Positions 37,473-44,876 of a DNA stretch of 64,000 nt are shown in pieces. This stretch comes from Humibacter sp049446075. GTDB taxonomy: Bacteria > Actinomycetota > Actinomycetes > Actinomycetales > Microbacteriaceae. Location: contig NZ_JBMSEB010000001.1 in assembly GCF_049446075.1 (NCBI RefSeq), forward strand, positions 372,001 through 436,000, written 5' to 3'. Below the pieces are notes generated by a model. It saw only the letters and a program-made list of their open reading frames with translations. It searched no databases and was not told the DNA's origin. Each line of letters starts with the position of its first letter. Position 1 is the first letter of the stretch. Both the position numbers and the translations under genes were made by a program.

Positions 37473-38345
37473 ATGGCTGACGACGCAAGCGAACCGACAC
37501 CCGCGGCGGCCGAGGAACGGCCATACGGCGGTTCCTCGGAGGGCGGACCGAGACGGGTCCGCACGCGTCACTTCCAGAATGCGAAGGCCGACGGCATCAA
37601 GATCACAGGCCTCACGAGCTATGACATGCTCAGCGCCCAGATCTTCGACGAGGCAGGGATCGACTTCCTGCTCGTCGGTGACTCGGCAGGAAACAACGTC
37701 TTCGGATACGACACGACGCTGCCCGTGCGCGTCGACGACCTCATCCCGTTGACGCGGGCGGTGGCCCACGCCGTCAGGCGAGCGTTCGTCGTCGCAGACA
37801 TGCCCTTCGGTTCGTACGAGACCGACGTGCAAGACGCTTTGCACACGGCGGTGCGGTTCATGAAGGAGACCGGAGCGCACGCCGTGAAGCTGGAGGGCGG
37901 CCGACGTAGCGCCAAGCAGATCAGGCGCATCGTGGATGCGGGCATCCCCGTGATGGCGCACATCGGCTACACGCCGCAGAGTGAGCACCAGCTGGGCGGG
38001 CACATCATCCAGGGCCGTGGCGAGTCGGGCGTCGAGGCGCTGCTGGCCGACGCGCATGCCGTCGAAGAAGCCGGCGCCTTCGCCGTCGTGCTCGAGATGG
38101 TGCCCGCGGATGCCGCGGCGCAGGTCACGCAGGAGCTGTCAATTCCGACCATCGGCGTGGGCGCCGGGCCGCACGTCGACGGTCAGTTGCTGGTCTGGAC
38201 CGACTGGGCGGGCTTCACGACCGGCCGCATTCCCCGTTTTGTGAGGCAGTACGCCGATCTGAAGGGTGTGTTGGGCGACGCAGCACGGCGCTACAAGAGC
38301 GACGTCGAAGATGGCGAATACCCCGGCCCCGAGCACAGCTACTGA
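37473..38345 (+). CDS. panB: 3-methyl-2-oxobutanoate hydroxymethyltransferase
   Basis: A 290-residue enzyme that makes ketopantoate, the first committed step of pantothenate and CoA synthesis. It shows GLTSYDMLSAQIFDEAGIDFLLVGDSAGN (metal site), the KLEGG motif, and HIGYTPQ. The N-terminus has a short extra acidic and glycine-rich extension of about 35 residues compared with E. coli PanB. ATG at 37473 with a leaderless-type promoter. It diverges from glnA2. Confidence 0.93.
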   Translation: MADDASEPTPAAAEERPYGGSSEGGPRRVRTRHFQNAKADGIKITGLTSYDMLSAQIFDEAGIDFLLVGDSAGNNVFGYDTTLPVRVDDLIPLTRAVAHAVRRAFVVADMPFGSYETDVQDALHTAVRFMKETGAHAVKLEGGRRSAKQIRRIVDAGIPVMAHIGYTPQSEHQLGGHIIQGRGESGVEALLADAHAVEEAGAFAVVLEMVPADAAAQVTQELSIPTIGVGAGPHVDGQLLVWTDWAGFTTGRIPRFVRQYADLKGVLGDAARRYKSDVEDGEYPGPEHSY

Positions 38346-38409
38346 CGCACGGCTCCTGACGCGGTTCAGCGCGCAGGGTCAGCCGAGCCGAGGGCGATAA
38401 AGCCAGACC

Positions 38410-38607
38410 TCAACGATCGGCTTCGTCGTCCGCCGCCCACTTGGCGCTGTTCTCGCGGAGCTTTTCGAGGGCGTGCTCGGCTTCTTCGTGCGTGTCGAAT
38501 GGTCCGACCCTGCTGGGGGCGGGCGAGCGGAAGCCCTGCTCCACCTGACCGGTCTTGACGTTGTACCAGTACTTGTGCTCGATGTCGTTCTCGTACGGCT
38601 CCGCCAT
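38410..38607 (-). CDS. Small SPOR-domain-like protein
   Basis: A 65-residue protein beginning MAEPYENDIEHKYWYNVKTG, with a SPOR-like half repeat (VGPFDTHEEAEHALEKL). It has no signal peptide. Similar short proteins sit next to map in related actinobacteria, and the role is unknown. Its ATG lies only 12 nt from the divergent map ATG; TAGAAT ends 7 nt upstream on the minus strand, indicating a leaderless transcript. Confidence 0.75.
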   Translation of the reverse strand: MAEPYENDIEHKYWYNVKTGQVEQGFRSPAPSRVGPFDTHEEAEHALEKLRENSAKWAADDEADR

Positions 38608-38620
38608 AAGGTTGATTCTA
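38607..38620. promoter_or_regulatory. Back-to-back leaderless promoters between the SPOR-like gene and map
   Basis: The two divergent start codons are 12 nt apart. TAAGGT (38607-38612) ends 7 nt before the map ATG, and TAGAAT on the minus strand (38620-38615) ends 7 nt before the other ATG. The -35 regions would lie inside the opposite coding sequences. Confidence 0.5.
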
Positions 38621-39486
38621 TGCCCAAGGACCCTGCCGGCCACCTGCTCGCCGGTCGCATCAGCCCGCGACGCCCCGTTCCCGACTCCATTCCCCGACCG
38701 GAATATGTCGGCAAGCCCGGCCCGGCCCGGGACGGCCGCGGCGACGTGTACACGCCAGACGAGATCGAGGCGATCAGGGAATCCGGACGAATCGCGGCGA
38801 TGGCTATCGCACTCGTGGGTGAGCATGTCGCGGCAGGGGTCACGACCGACGAATTGGATGCCATCGCGCACGAATTCCTGATCGGTGAGGGCGCATATCC
38901 CTCGACACTGGGCTATCGCGGCTATCCGAAGTCGAGCTGCACCTCGGTCAACGAGGTGATCTGCCACGGCATCCCCGACGACACGGTGCTCGACGACGGC
39001 GACATCGTGAACATCGACATCACGGCGTACAAGAACGGCTTCCACGGCGACAGCAACCAGACGTTCTTCGTCGGCCAGGCATCCGAAGACGTCGCGTTGC
39101 TTGTGGAGCGCACTCGCGAGGCCATGAACCGCGGCATCAAGGCGGTTGCGCCTGGTCGCCAGGTGAACGTGATCGGCAGGGCCATCGAGTCCTACGCAAA
39201 GCGGTTCGGCTACGGGGTGGTGCGCGACTTCACCGGCCACGGTGTCGGGCGATCGTTCCACTCGGGCCTGATCATCCCGCACTACGACTCGGCACCCGCT
39301 TACGACACCGAGATGGTTCCCGGCATGGTCTTCACCATCGAGCCGATGCTCACGCTCGGCTCGCCCGACTGGGACATGTGGGCCGACGACTGGACCGTGA
39401 CCACCAAAGACAAATCGATCACAGCCCAGTTCGAGCACACGCTCGTCGTGACCGAGGCCGGCGCAGAGATCCTCACCTTGCCGTGA
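38620..39486 (+). CDS. map: Type I methionine aminopeptidase
   Basis: A 288-residue metalloprotease that removes the initiator methionine from new proteins. Metal ligands are visible in NIDITAYKNGFHGDSNQTFF, DFTGHGVGRSFH, FTIEPMLT and QFEHTLVV. The N-terminal extension of about 45 residues with a PxxPRP stretch resembles the longer actinobacterial MetAP. ATG at 38620, with a leaderless-type promoter just upstream. Confidence 0.93.
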   Translation: MPKDPAGHLLAGRISPRRPVPDSIPRPEYVGKPGPARDGRGDVYTPDEIEAIRESGRIAAMAIALVGEHVAAGVTTDELDAIAHEFLIGEGAYPSTLGYRGYPKSSCTSVNEVICHGIPDDTVLDDGDIVNIDITAYKNGFHGDSNQTFFVGQASEDVALLVERTREAMNRGIKAVAPGRQVNVIGRAIESYAKRFGYGVVRDFTGHGVGRSFHSGLIIPHYDSAPAYDTEMVPGMVFTIEPMLTLGSPDWDMWADDWTVTTKDKSITAQFEHTLVVTEAGAEILTLP

Positions 39487-39547
39487 CCCGCCCGGCCGGT
39501 ATTCGTTCGCAGCCGGGGGCGCGACACGTTCGGCTACGCGTGGCAGG

Positions 39548-39553
39548 TAGATT
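39548..39553 (+). promoter_or_regulatory. -10-like hexamer of ppgK (leaderless)
   Basis: TAGATT ends 6 nt before the ppgK ATG, which implies a transcript starting at the start codon. Confidence 0.5.
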
Positions 39554-39559
39554 TCCCTC

Positions 39560-40339
39560 ATGACCTCCACGACGGCAATCGGCATCGACATCGGCGGAAC
39601 GGGGATCAAGGGCGGCATCGTCGACCTCGAATCCGGCGAGCTGGTCAGCGAGCGCGTCAAGCTCGCGACGCCGAAGGGCGGCAAGCCGGACGACATCGTG
39701 GAGACCGCGCGGGAGGTGCTCGATTCCCTGCCAGGGCACGACCCGAACACGGCGGTGGGCGTCTGCTTCCCGGCCATCATCAAGAACGGCCGCACAATGT
39801 CGGCCGCCAACGTTTCGAAGAAGTGGATAGGTCTCGAGGCCGAGAAGCTCTTCGAGAACGTTCTGAAGCGAGACATCCTCTTCGTCAACGACGCGGATGC
39901 CGCCGGATACGCCGAGACCGAGTTCGGCGCCGCGAAAGACGTAGGAGGCCTCGTCATCCTGACGACGCTCGGCACCGGCATCGGCTCCGCCTTGATCTAC
40001 GACGGCGTGCTCGTGCCGAACGCGGAGCTCGGCCATCTTGAGATCGACGGCCACGACGCGGAGAGCAAGGCCGCATACTCCGCCAAGGAGCGCGACGACC
40101 TCGACTGGGAGCACTGGTGCAAGCGGCTGACCAAGTACTACCGCACCGTCGAGTTCTTGTTCTCCCCTGACCTGTTCGTCGTGGGCGGCGGAGTGTCGAA
40201 ACACTGGGACGAGTTCGGCTCCCTGATCGACATCGACACGAAGATCGTGCCTGCCGTGCACCGCAACAACGCAGGAATCCTCGGCGCCGCCGCGCTGGCC
40301 GCTCGAGGGCACCACAAGCGGCCGGTGGCCACGGCCTGA
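39560..40339 (+). CDS. ppgK: Polyphosphate glucokinase
   Basis: A 259-residue ROK-family kinase that phosphorylates glucose using polyphosphate or ATP. It has the phosphate motif GIDIGGTGIKGGIVDL, the catalytic aspartate in VNDADAAGYAE, TTLGTGIGSAL, and ELGHLEIDG. This matches actinobacterial PpgK, which is shorter than ATP-only ROK kinases. It is the last protein gene before rnpB, which is on the opposite strand. Confidence 0.92.
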   Translation: MTSTTAIGIDIGGTGIKGGIVDLESGELVSERVKLATPKGGKPDDIVETAREVLDSLPGHDPNTAVGVCFPAIIKNGRTMSAANVSKKWIGLEAEKLFENVLKRDILFVNDADAAGYAETEFGAAKDVGGLVILTTLGTGIGSALIYDGVLVPNAELGHLEIDGHDAESKAAYSAKERDDLDWEHWCKRLTKYYRTVEFLFSPDLFVVGGGVSKHWDEFGSLIDIDTKIVPAVHRNNAGILGAAALAARGHHKRPVATA

Positions 40340-40374
40340 CTTCGGACTGGTCGCAGCGTGTCGCGACTCTGGTG

Positions 40375-40750
40375 GGAACGGGCCGGCTGATACGCCGGGT
40401 TCTGTCCAGACGACGAAGCGTCCTGGACGGCCATCTATCTCGGGACCGCGTTGCCACGGCCCTCTAGCGGTCTACCCGGAAACGAGGCGAGCAGCCTCAT
40501 GGTTCCCTGTCTGACCTTGCTCCGGACGAGGTTTGCCTAGCCGGCCGGGTCACCCCGGCCGCTGGTGGTCTCTTACACCGCCGTTTCACCCTTACCCCTG
40601 CTTGCGCAGAGGCGGTCTGTTTTCTGTGGCACTGTCTCGCGGGTTACCCCGGGTGGGCGTTACCCACCGTCCTGCTCTGCGGAGCCCGGACGTTCCTCGG
40701 CGGCGTCCCCCGGAGAGGATGCCGACGCGACCGTCTTGCCGACCCGTTCC
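40375..40750 (-). ncRNA. rnpB: RNase P RNA, bacterial type A
   Basis: Read on the minus strand, the conserved blocks appear in order: GAGGAAcGTCCGGGCTCC, ACAGAAA, GGGTAAGGGTGAAAcGG with GTAAGAGACCACCAGC, AGGCAAACC, GATAGATG and ACAGAACCCGGC. The ends pair as P1: the 5' GGAACGGGTCGGC is complementary (one G-U) to the 3' GCCGGCCCGTTCC, which sets the boundaries to within a few bases. It is the catalytic RNA that trims tRNA 5' ends. Confidence 0.95.
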
Positions 40751-40786
40751 GTCGTCAAGGCTACAGCCGCATCGCCGCGGCCCGGT

Positions 40787-41515
40787 TCACGAGTTCTCGT
40801 CGCGGATGAGGATGGCTCCGCTGTCCGGGCACAGCACGACCTCGTCGTCGGCGGCAGAGTGCACGTCGGCGAGATCGGAAGGAGAAAGCTTCATGTTGGA
40901 GGCGAGAGAGACGCCGCCGACCAGCCTTGCTGCGCCCACACCGTAGCGCGCGCGCTGCTTCTCGTACAGCGCGACGAGGTCTTCGGGGAGGGCCGCGACG
41001 ATAGCGGCGCGATCGGCGACGGCATCCGACCGCTTGCGCTCCCATGCCTTCACCTCGGCCGCTCGCTCCGCCTCCAGGCCGGCGACCCTTTCGCCCACTT
41101 CGGAAGCCTCGGCGTCGATTCCGGCCAGCGTCGCCTCGAGCGTCTCGACGCGCTCCATGATCGCCAGTTCGATGTCTTCGAGGTCGCTGCGGCGCTTGCG
41201 CAGAGCGTTGAGTTCCGCTTCGAGGGCGGCGACATCCTTCACAGACGCCGTGTGCTGTGCCCGGTCGGCGTCGCGCTCCATGCGCGCTTCGACGACCTTG
41301 ACATCCGACTCGAGCCTGGCCAGCTCCGCCTTGGCATCCTCCAGCTCTCCGGAGACCGCGAGTCTCCTGCTGCGGATCTCGGCCGCCTGCGGCTCCAACT
41401 GCGCCAACTGCTTGGCTTGCGTCGGGCTGGCGATCGAACGCGTCGCCTTGGCGATCGCGTCGTCCAGCTCCTGAACTCGGAGCAGCTCGCGTTGAACCCC
41501 TGGATCAGCCTTCAC
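40787..41515 (-). CDS. Coiled-coil protein of the zinc-ribbon (CT398/HP0958-like) family, cysteines lost
   Basis: A 242-residue protein, mostly a long antiparallel coiled coil (about 5-180) followed by a short C-terminal domain. The layout matches the actinobacterial coiled-coil plus zinc-ribbon family near Nif3-like genes and rnpB. The zinc ribbon should have two CxxC pairs. Here the first is absent (RLVGGVSLAS) and the second reads CPDSG, leaving one Cys, so zinc binding is unlikely. Role unknown. GTG start at 41515; it follows the Nif3-like gene by 98 nt and precedes rnpB. Confidence 0.78.
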   Translation of the reverse strand: MKADPGVQRELLRVQELDDAIAKATRSIASPTQAKQLAQLEPQAAEIRSRRLAVSGELEDAKAELARLESDVKVVEARMERDADRAQHTASVKDVAALEAELNALRKRRSDLEDIELAIMERVETLEATLAGIDAEASEVGERVAGLEAERAAEVKAWERKRSDAVADRAAIVAALPEDLVALYEKQRARYGVGAARLVGGVSLASNMKLSPSDLADVHSAADDEVVLCPDSGAILIRDENS

Positions 41516-41613
41516 AGCACTCTTTTCTCGCCAATATTCGTGTCTTTCGGGCGGCCGTCTTCAGCGCTGCCGTGTCGGTCTACGTTATTCCACCGCGTCC
41601 GTACGGGTCGGCC

Positions 41614-42429
41614 TCATTGCACGACGACGAAGTCCCATGGGTCGGTGCGCAGGTCGCTCACTTCCACGGTGAGGGCGGGAAGCGCTTCGCGCAGTTGCGC
41701 GGCCGCGGTATCGAGCCATAGCCATTCAGAAGCCCAGTGCGACACATCGATGAGGGCGGGACCACCAGACAGGCGCGCCTGCTCGAGCGCTTCCGACGCC
41801 GGGTGGTGACGCAGATCGGACGTGATGTAGACATCCGCCTCCCGCACCGCGGGTTCGCTGAGGAATGCGTCGCCAGCTCCGCCGCACAGCGCCACCGTCG
41901 AAACGGCCCGGGTGTACTCGCCTGCTGCGCGGATGCCGCTGGCGGTCGCAGGGAGAAGAACGGCGAGTTCGCGAGCGAGCGCGCCGAGGGTCGTGGGCTC
42001 CGGCAACCGGCCGACCCTTCCCAGGCCCGAACGGGCATCCACACCCGGAACGAGCGGCCGCGTGTCCACCAGGCCGAGCCGTTCGGCGAAGACGTCGGAA
42101 ACGCCAGTCGGCACGACGTCTGCGTTCGTATGTGCGGTGAGAAGGGCGCACCCTCCCCGAATGAGGTGCGTGACCAAAGCGCCCTTGTAGCGATCCTCGG
42201 CCAGGCTCGTGACACCGCGCAGCAACAGAGGGTGGTGGGCGAGCATCAAGTCGAATCCGCCCGACACGGCCTCGTCGACCGTCTCGGCGACGGCATCCAC
42301 CGTGAGCAGTACGCGTGTCACCGATGCCGCAGGATCCCCCGTCACGAGGCCGGGGGCATCCCATTGCTCCGCTCCCGAAACCGGCCAGAGCCGCTCGACA
42401 ACGGAGAGGATTTCGGCGATCGTCGGCAC
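41614..42429 (-). CDS. Nif3-like dinuclear metal center protein
   Basis: A 271-residue protein of the Nif3/YbgI family, sometimes listed as a GTP cyclohydrolase 1 type 2 homologue; the true reaction is unsettled. Metal-ligand motifs are LMLAHHPLLLRG, LLTAHTNAD and DVSHWASEW. GTG start at 42429 (VPTIAEILSVVERLWP). It is followed by the coiled-coil zinc-ribbon-family gene, a frequent actinobacterial pairing. Confidence 0.85.
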   Translation of the reverse strand: MPTIAEILSVVERLWPVSGAEQWDAPGLVTGDPAASVTRVLLTVDAVAETVDEAVSGGFDLMLAHHPLLLRGVTSLAEDRYKGALVTHLIRGGCALLTAHTNADVVPTGVSDVFAERLGLVDTRPLVPGVDARSGLGRVGRLPEPTTLGALARELAVLLPATASGIRAAGEYTRAVSTVALCGGAGDAFLSEPAVREADVYITSDLRHHPASEALEQARLSGGPALIDVSHWASEWLWLDTAAAQLREALPALTVEVSDLRTDPWDFVVVQ

Positions 42430-42438
42430 CCGTCGAGC

Positions 42439-43164
42439 CTACCCGGCACTGGGTTCTCGAGGTGCCCGCCATGCTCCCGTGACGATGCCGACGCAGAGCG
42501 GGATGAAGCCGAGCACGATGACGACGACCACGGCGATGAGCATCGGAACCGGATCGAACCCCGCCATGACGAGGCCGACACCGGAAACGATCGCCAGCAC
42601 TGTCAACGCGAGGGCGAACCACAGCCAGAAGAGCCGTCGGCGGCGACGTGGGCGCTCCGGCTGGTCTATGGCCTGCGCCACCGGGGTCCGTTCGCTCTGG
42701 CTGTCGGGCGCGTACGGGATCGGGGCCGTCTCGGTTGGCGGGTTCGTCGCTGAACCGATCGCCGCGGGAAGTGTCGAAGCGTGTTGCGCGGCGAGCAGCG
42801 CCTCAAGCCGCTCTATCGCGGCCAGGGTGTTGCCTGTGTCGGCCTCGTGCGCTATCTCCAGCTCTGCTTCGCTGCCGGAGTGGGTTGCCTGCACGGGCGC
42901 GGGTGTCGCGCCGAAAAGCGATGCCGGAACGATCGGGAGCGATGCCGTGAGCAGCGAGATCTCGTTCTCCAGCGCGATGGCGAGCTCTTCGTCATCGTGC
43001 ACGTCTGCCGCATCGTGTTCGAGAGCTTCGTCGTGTACGAGGCTGCTCCTGGCGGTCGTCGACGGGCGGGAACGCGACAGGTAGGTGGACCGGCGCCTGA
43101 CCGGTTCGGGCGCGTCGAGTTCGTCGGGCTCGGCTGCACCCGTTGCGCCCTCGTCGGTCCCCAT
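42439..43164 (-). CDS. Hypothetical membrane protein
   Basis: A 241-residue protein I do not recognise. The first 165 residues are acidic and low in structure, a basic patch (RPRRRRRL) follows, then two transmembrane helices near the C-terminus (about 178-200 and 207-228). The topology suggests a mainly cytoplasmic N-terminal part. ATG at 43164; it diverges from thyA and ends 9 nt before the Nif3-like GTG, so the two may be co-transcribed. Confidence 0.65.
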   Translation of the reverse strand: MGTDEGATGAAEPDELDAPEPVRRRSTYLSRSRPSTTARSSLVHDEALEHDAADVHDDEELAIALENEISLLTASLPIVPASLFGATPAPVQATHSGSEAELEIAHEADTGNTLAAIERLEALLAAQHASTLPAAIGSATNPPTETAPIPYAPDSQSERTPVAQAIDQPERPRRRRRLFWLWFALALTVLAIVSGVGLVMAGFDPVPMLIAVVVVIVLGFIPLCVGIVTGAWRAPREPSAG

Positions 43165-43263
43165 AGCCGGAGCCTATTCCGTGCGCAGAGCGGGCGACCA
43201 TTGTCCACAGGTCACGTGGAGCCGAGGTGCGGCGGGGCATCGTCGCAGACGGCGGCGACCACG

Positions 43264-43269
43264 TACGAT
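43264..43269 (+). promoter_or_regulatory. -10-like hexamer of thyA (near-leaderless)
   Basis: TACGAT ends 9 nt before the thyA ATG. The transcript would have a leader of only a few bases, and no ribosome site is visible. Confidence 0.45.
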
Positions 43270-43278
43270 CTTCACATC

Positions 43279-44088
43279 ATGGATGCGGCGATCCCCACCC
43301 CATACGAAGACCTGCTCCGCGACGTTCTCGAGCATGGAACGCCCAAATCCGATCGCACGGGAACCGGTACACGCAGCGTCTTCGGACGCCAGCTGCGGTT
43401 CGACCTTTCCAAGGGCTTCCCGCTCATCACGACCAAGCGCGTGCATTTCCGCTCCGTCGCGTACGAACTGCTGTGGTTTCTTCGCGGGGAATCCAACGTG
43501 CGCTGGTTGCAGGATCACGGGGTCAGCATCTGGGACGAGTGGGCCAACGAGAACGGCGATCTTGGGCCGGTCTACGGGGTGCAGTGGCGGTCGTGGCCGG
43601 CTCCAGACGGCCAGCACATCGATCAGATCTCGGCGCTCCTCACCACGTTGCGGGAGGATCCCGACTCGCGCCGCATGATCGTCTCGGCATGGAACGTCGC
43701 TGAGATCCCAGGCATGGCACTCGCTCCCTGCCACGCGCTGTTCCAGTTCTATGTTGCCGACGGCAAGCTCTCATGTCAGCTCTACCAGCGCAGCGCAGAC
43801 ATGTTCCTCGGGGTGCCCTTCAACATCGCCAGCTACGCGCTGCTCACGCACATGATCGCCGACCAGGTCGGCCTCGGCGTCGGTGAATTCGTGTGGACCG
43901 GCGGCGACTGCCACATCTACGACAATCACGTCGACCAGGTGGTCGAACAGCTGTCGCGCACGCCGTTCCCTGCGCCGCGCCTGGCGATCACGAGGCACCC
44001 GGAGAGCATCTTCGACTACCGGTTCGAGGACTTCGAGGTGGTCGGGTACCAGCATCACCCTGCCATTCGCGCGGCTGTCGCCGTATGA
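43279..44088 (+). CDS. thyA: Thymidylate synthase
   Basis: A 269-residue enzyme that methylates dUMP to dTMP using methylene-tetrahydrofolate. It shows DRTGTGTRSVFG near the N-terminus, the active-site cysteine in APCHALFQFYV, the dUMP-binding QRSADMFLGVPFNIASYA, and the HIYDNH segment. ATG at 43279, consistent with the family start. The stop overlaps the folA ATG by 4 nt (ATGA), coupling dTMP synthesis to dihydrofolate recycling. Confidence 0.95.
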   Translation: MDAAIPTPYEDLLRDVLEHGTPKSDRTGTGTRSVFGRQLRFDLSKGFPLITTKRVHFRSVAYELLWFLRGESNVRWLQDHGVSIWDEWANENGDLGPVYGVQWRSWPAPDGQHIDQISALLTTLREDPDSRRMIVSAWNVAEIPGMALAPCHALFQFYVADGKLSCQLYQRSADMFLGVPFNIASYALLTHMIADQVGLGVGEFVWTGGDCHIYDNHVDQVVEQLSRTPFPAPRLAITRHPESIFDYRFEDFEVVGYQHHPAIRAAVAV

Positions 44089-44576
44089 CCGTCGCACTCA
44101 TCTGGGCGCAGACGCGCTCGGGTGTGATCGGCGCGGGCGGGGGCATCCCCTGGCGCCTCCCAGAGGACGGCAGAAGGTTCCGTCAGCTCACGTTGGGCGG
44201 TGACGTGGTGATGGGACGGAAGACCTGGGATTCCCTGCCGGAACGGTTCCGCCCTCTGCCGGGTCGCCGGAACATCGTGATCACGCGCGACCCTGCATGG
44301 GCCGCAGACGGGGCCGACCGCTCCGAGTCCTTGGACGATGCGTTGCGAAAGGCGGGCGACGAGGTCTGGGTGATCGGCGGGGGTCAGGTCTACGCGGCGG
44401 CCATGGAGCGAGCCGACCGCATAGAGGTCACCGAGATCGATTCCGACCTCCCAGGCGACACTCTGGCCCCGCCCGTAGGCGAGGAGTGGATGCTCGCGAG
44501 TACCGACCCGCACAACGGCTGGGCGACATCCGAGTCCGGCCTTCGTTACCGGTTCCTCACCTACCTGCGGCGCTGA
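44085..44576 (+). CDS. folA: Dihydrofolate reductase
   Basis: A 163-residue NADPH-dependent reductase that regenerates tetrahydrofolate after the thymidylate synthase step. Family motifs are GVIGAGGGIPWRLPED, VVMGRKTWDSLP, and VIGGGQVYAAAM. ATG overlaps the thyA stop. A GCCGGC/GCCGGC hairpin at 44600-44615 lies 24 nt downstream and may end the transcript. Confidence 0.94.
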   Translation: MTVALIWAQTRSGVIGAGGGIPWRLPEDGRRFRQLTLGGDVVMGRKTWDSLPERFRPLPGRRNIVITRDPAWAADGADRSESLDDALRKAGDEVWVIGGGQVYAAAMERADRIEVTEIDSDLPGDTLAPPVGEEWMLASTDPHNGWATSESGLRYRFLTYLRR

Positions 44577-44599
44577 CTACCACGCTGGGCGACTGTCCA

Positions 44600-44615
44600 G
44601 CCGGCGAGGGCCGGC
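44600..44615. terminator. Small GC hairpin after folA
   Basis: GCCGGC, loop GAGG, GCCGGC. It lies between the 3' ends of folA and the minus-strand 39-residue gene. No U-tract follows, so it is a weak terminator candidate only. Confidence 0.3.
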
Positions 44616-44624
44616 CGTAACGCT

Positions 44625-44744
44625 TCAGCGCGAACGGTAGGGCGAGCGGGCCATCTGGATGGCTGCTGCAACCCCGAGAATCACGCCGACAGTGCCGACG
44701 AGACCGATGAACCCCCAGAGCAGCGCTTCAACCATGTGGTCCAT
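44625..44744 (-). CDS. Putative 39-residue single-pass membrane protein
   Basis: A short open frame beginning MDHMVEALLW, with one clear transmembrane helix (LLWGFIGLVGTVGVILGVAA) and a short basic C-terminus (ARSPYRSR). An ATG three codons in is an alternative start. A GATGGGA sequence lies just upstream on the minus strand and could be the ribosome site. The clean amphiphilic layout in a gap otherwise free of genes supports a real small protein, but there is no homology evidence. Confidence 0.5.
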   Translation of the reverse strand: MDHMVEALLWGFIGLVGTVGVILGVAAAIQMARSPYRSR

Positions 44745-44876
44745 TATCCCATCACGATGGGCAGCCTTCGTCGCTCTCAACCGGTAACCCGGAATTCACC
44801 GGGCTCCGTTGCCGCCCACAGGGCACCGGTGACAGACTCAAAGCGGGGCCGTGCGGCTCCGGGCACGGTGGCATAC

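Noticed and set aside
40565..41809. A 414-residue plus-strand frame
   Set aside because: It crosses the RNase P RNA and is antisense to the coiled-coil gene.
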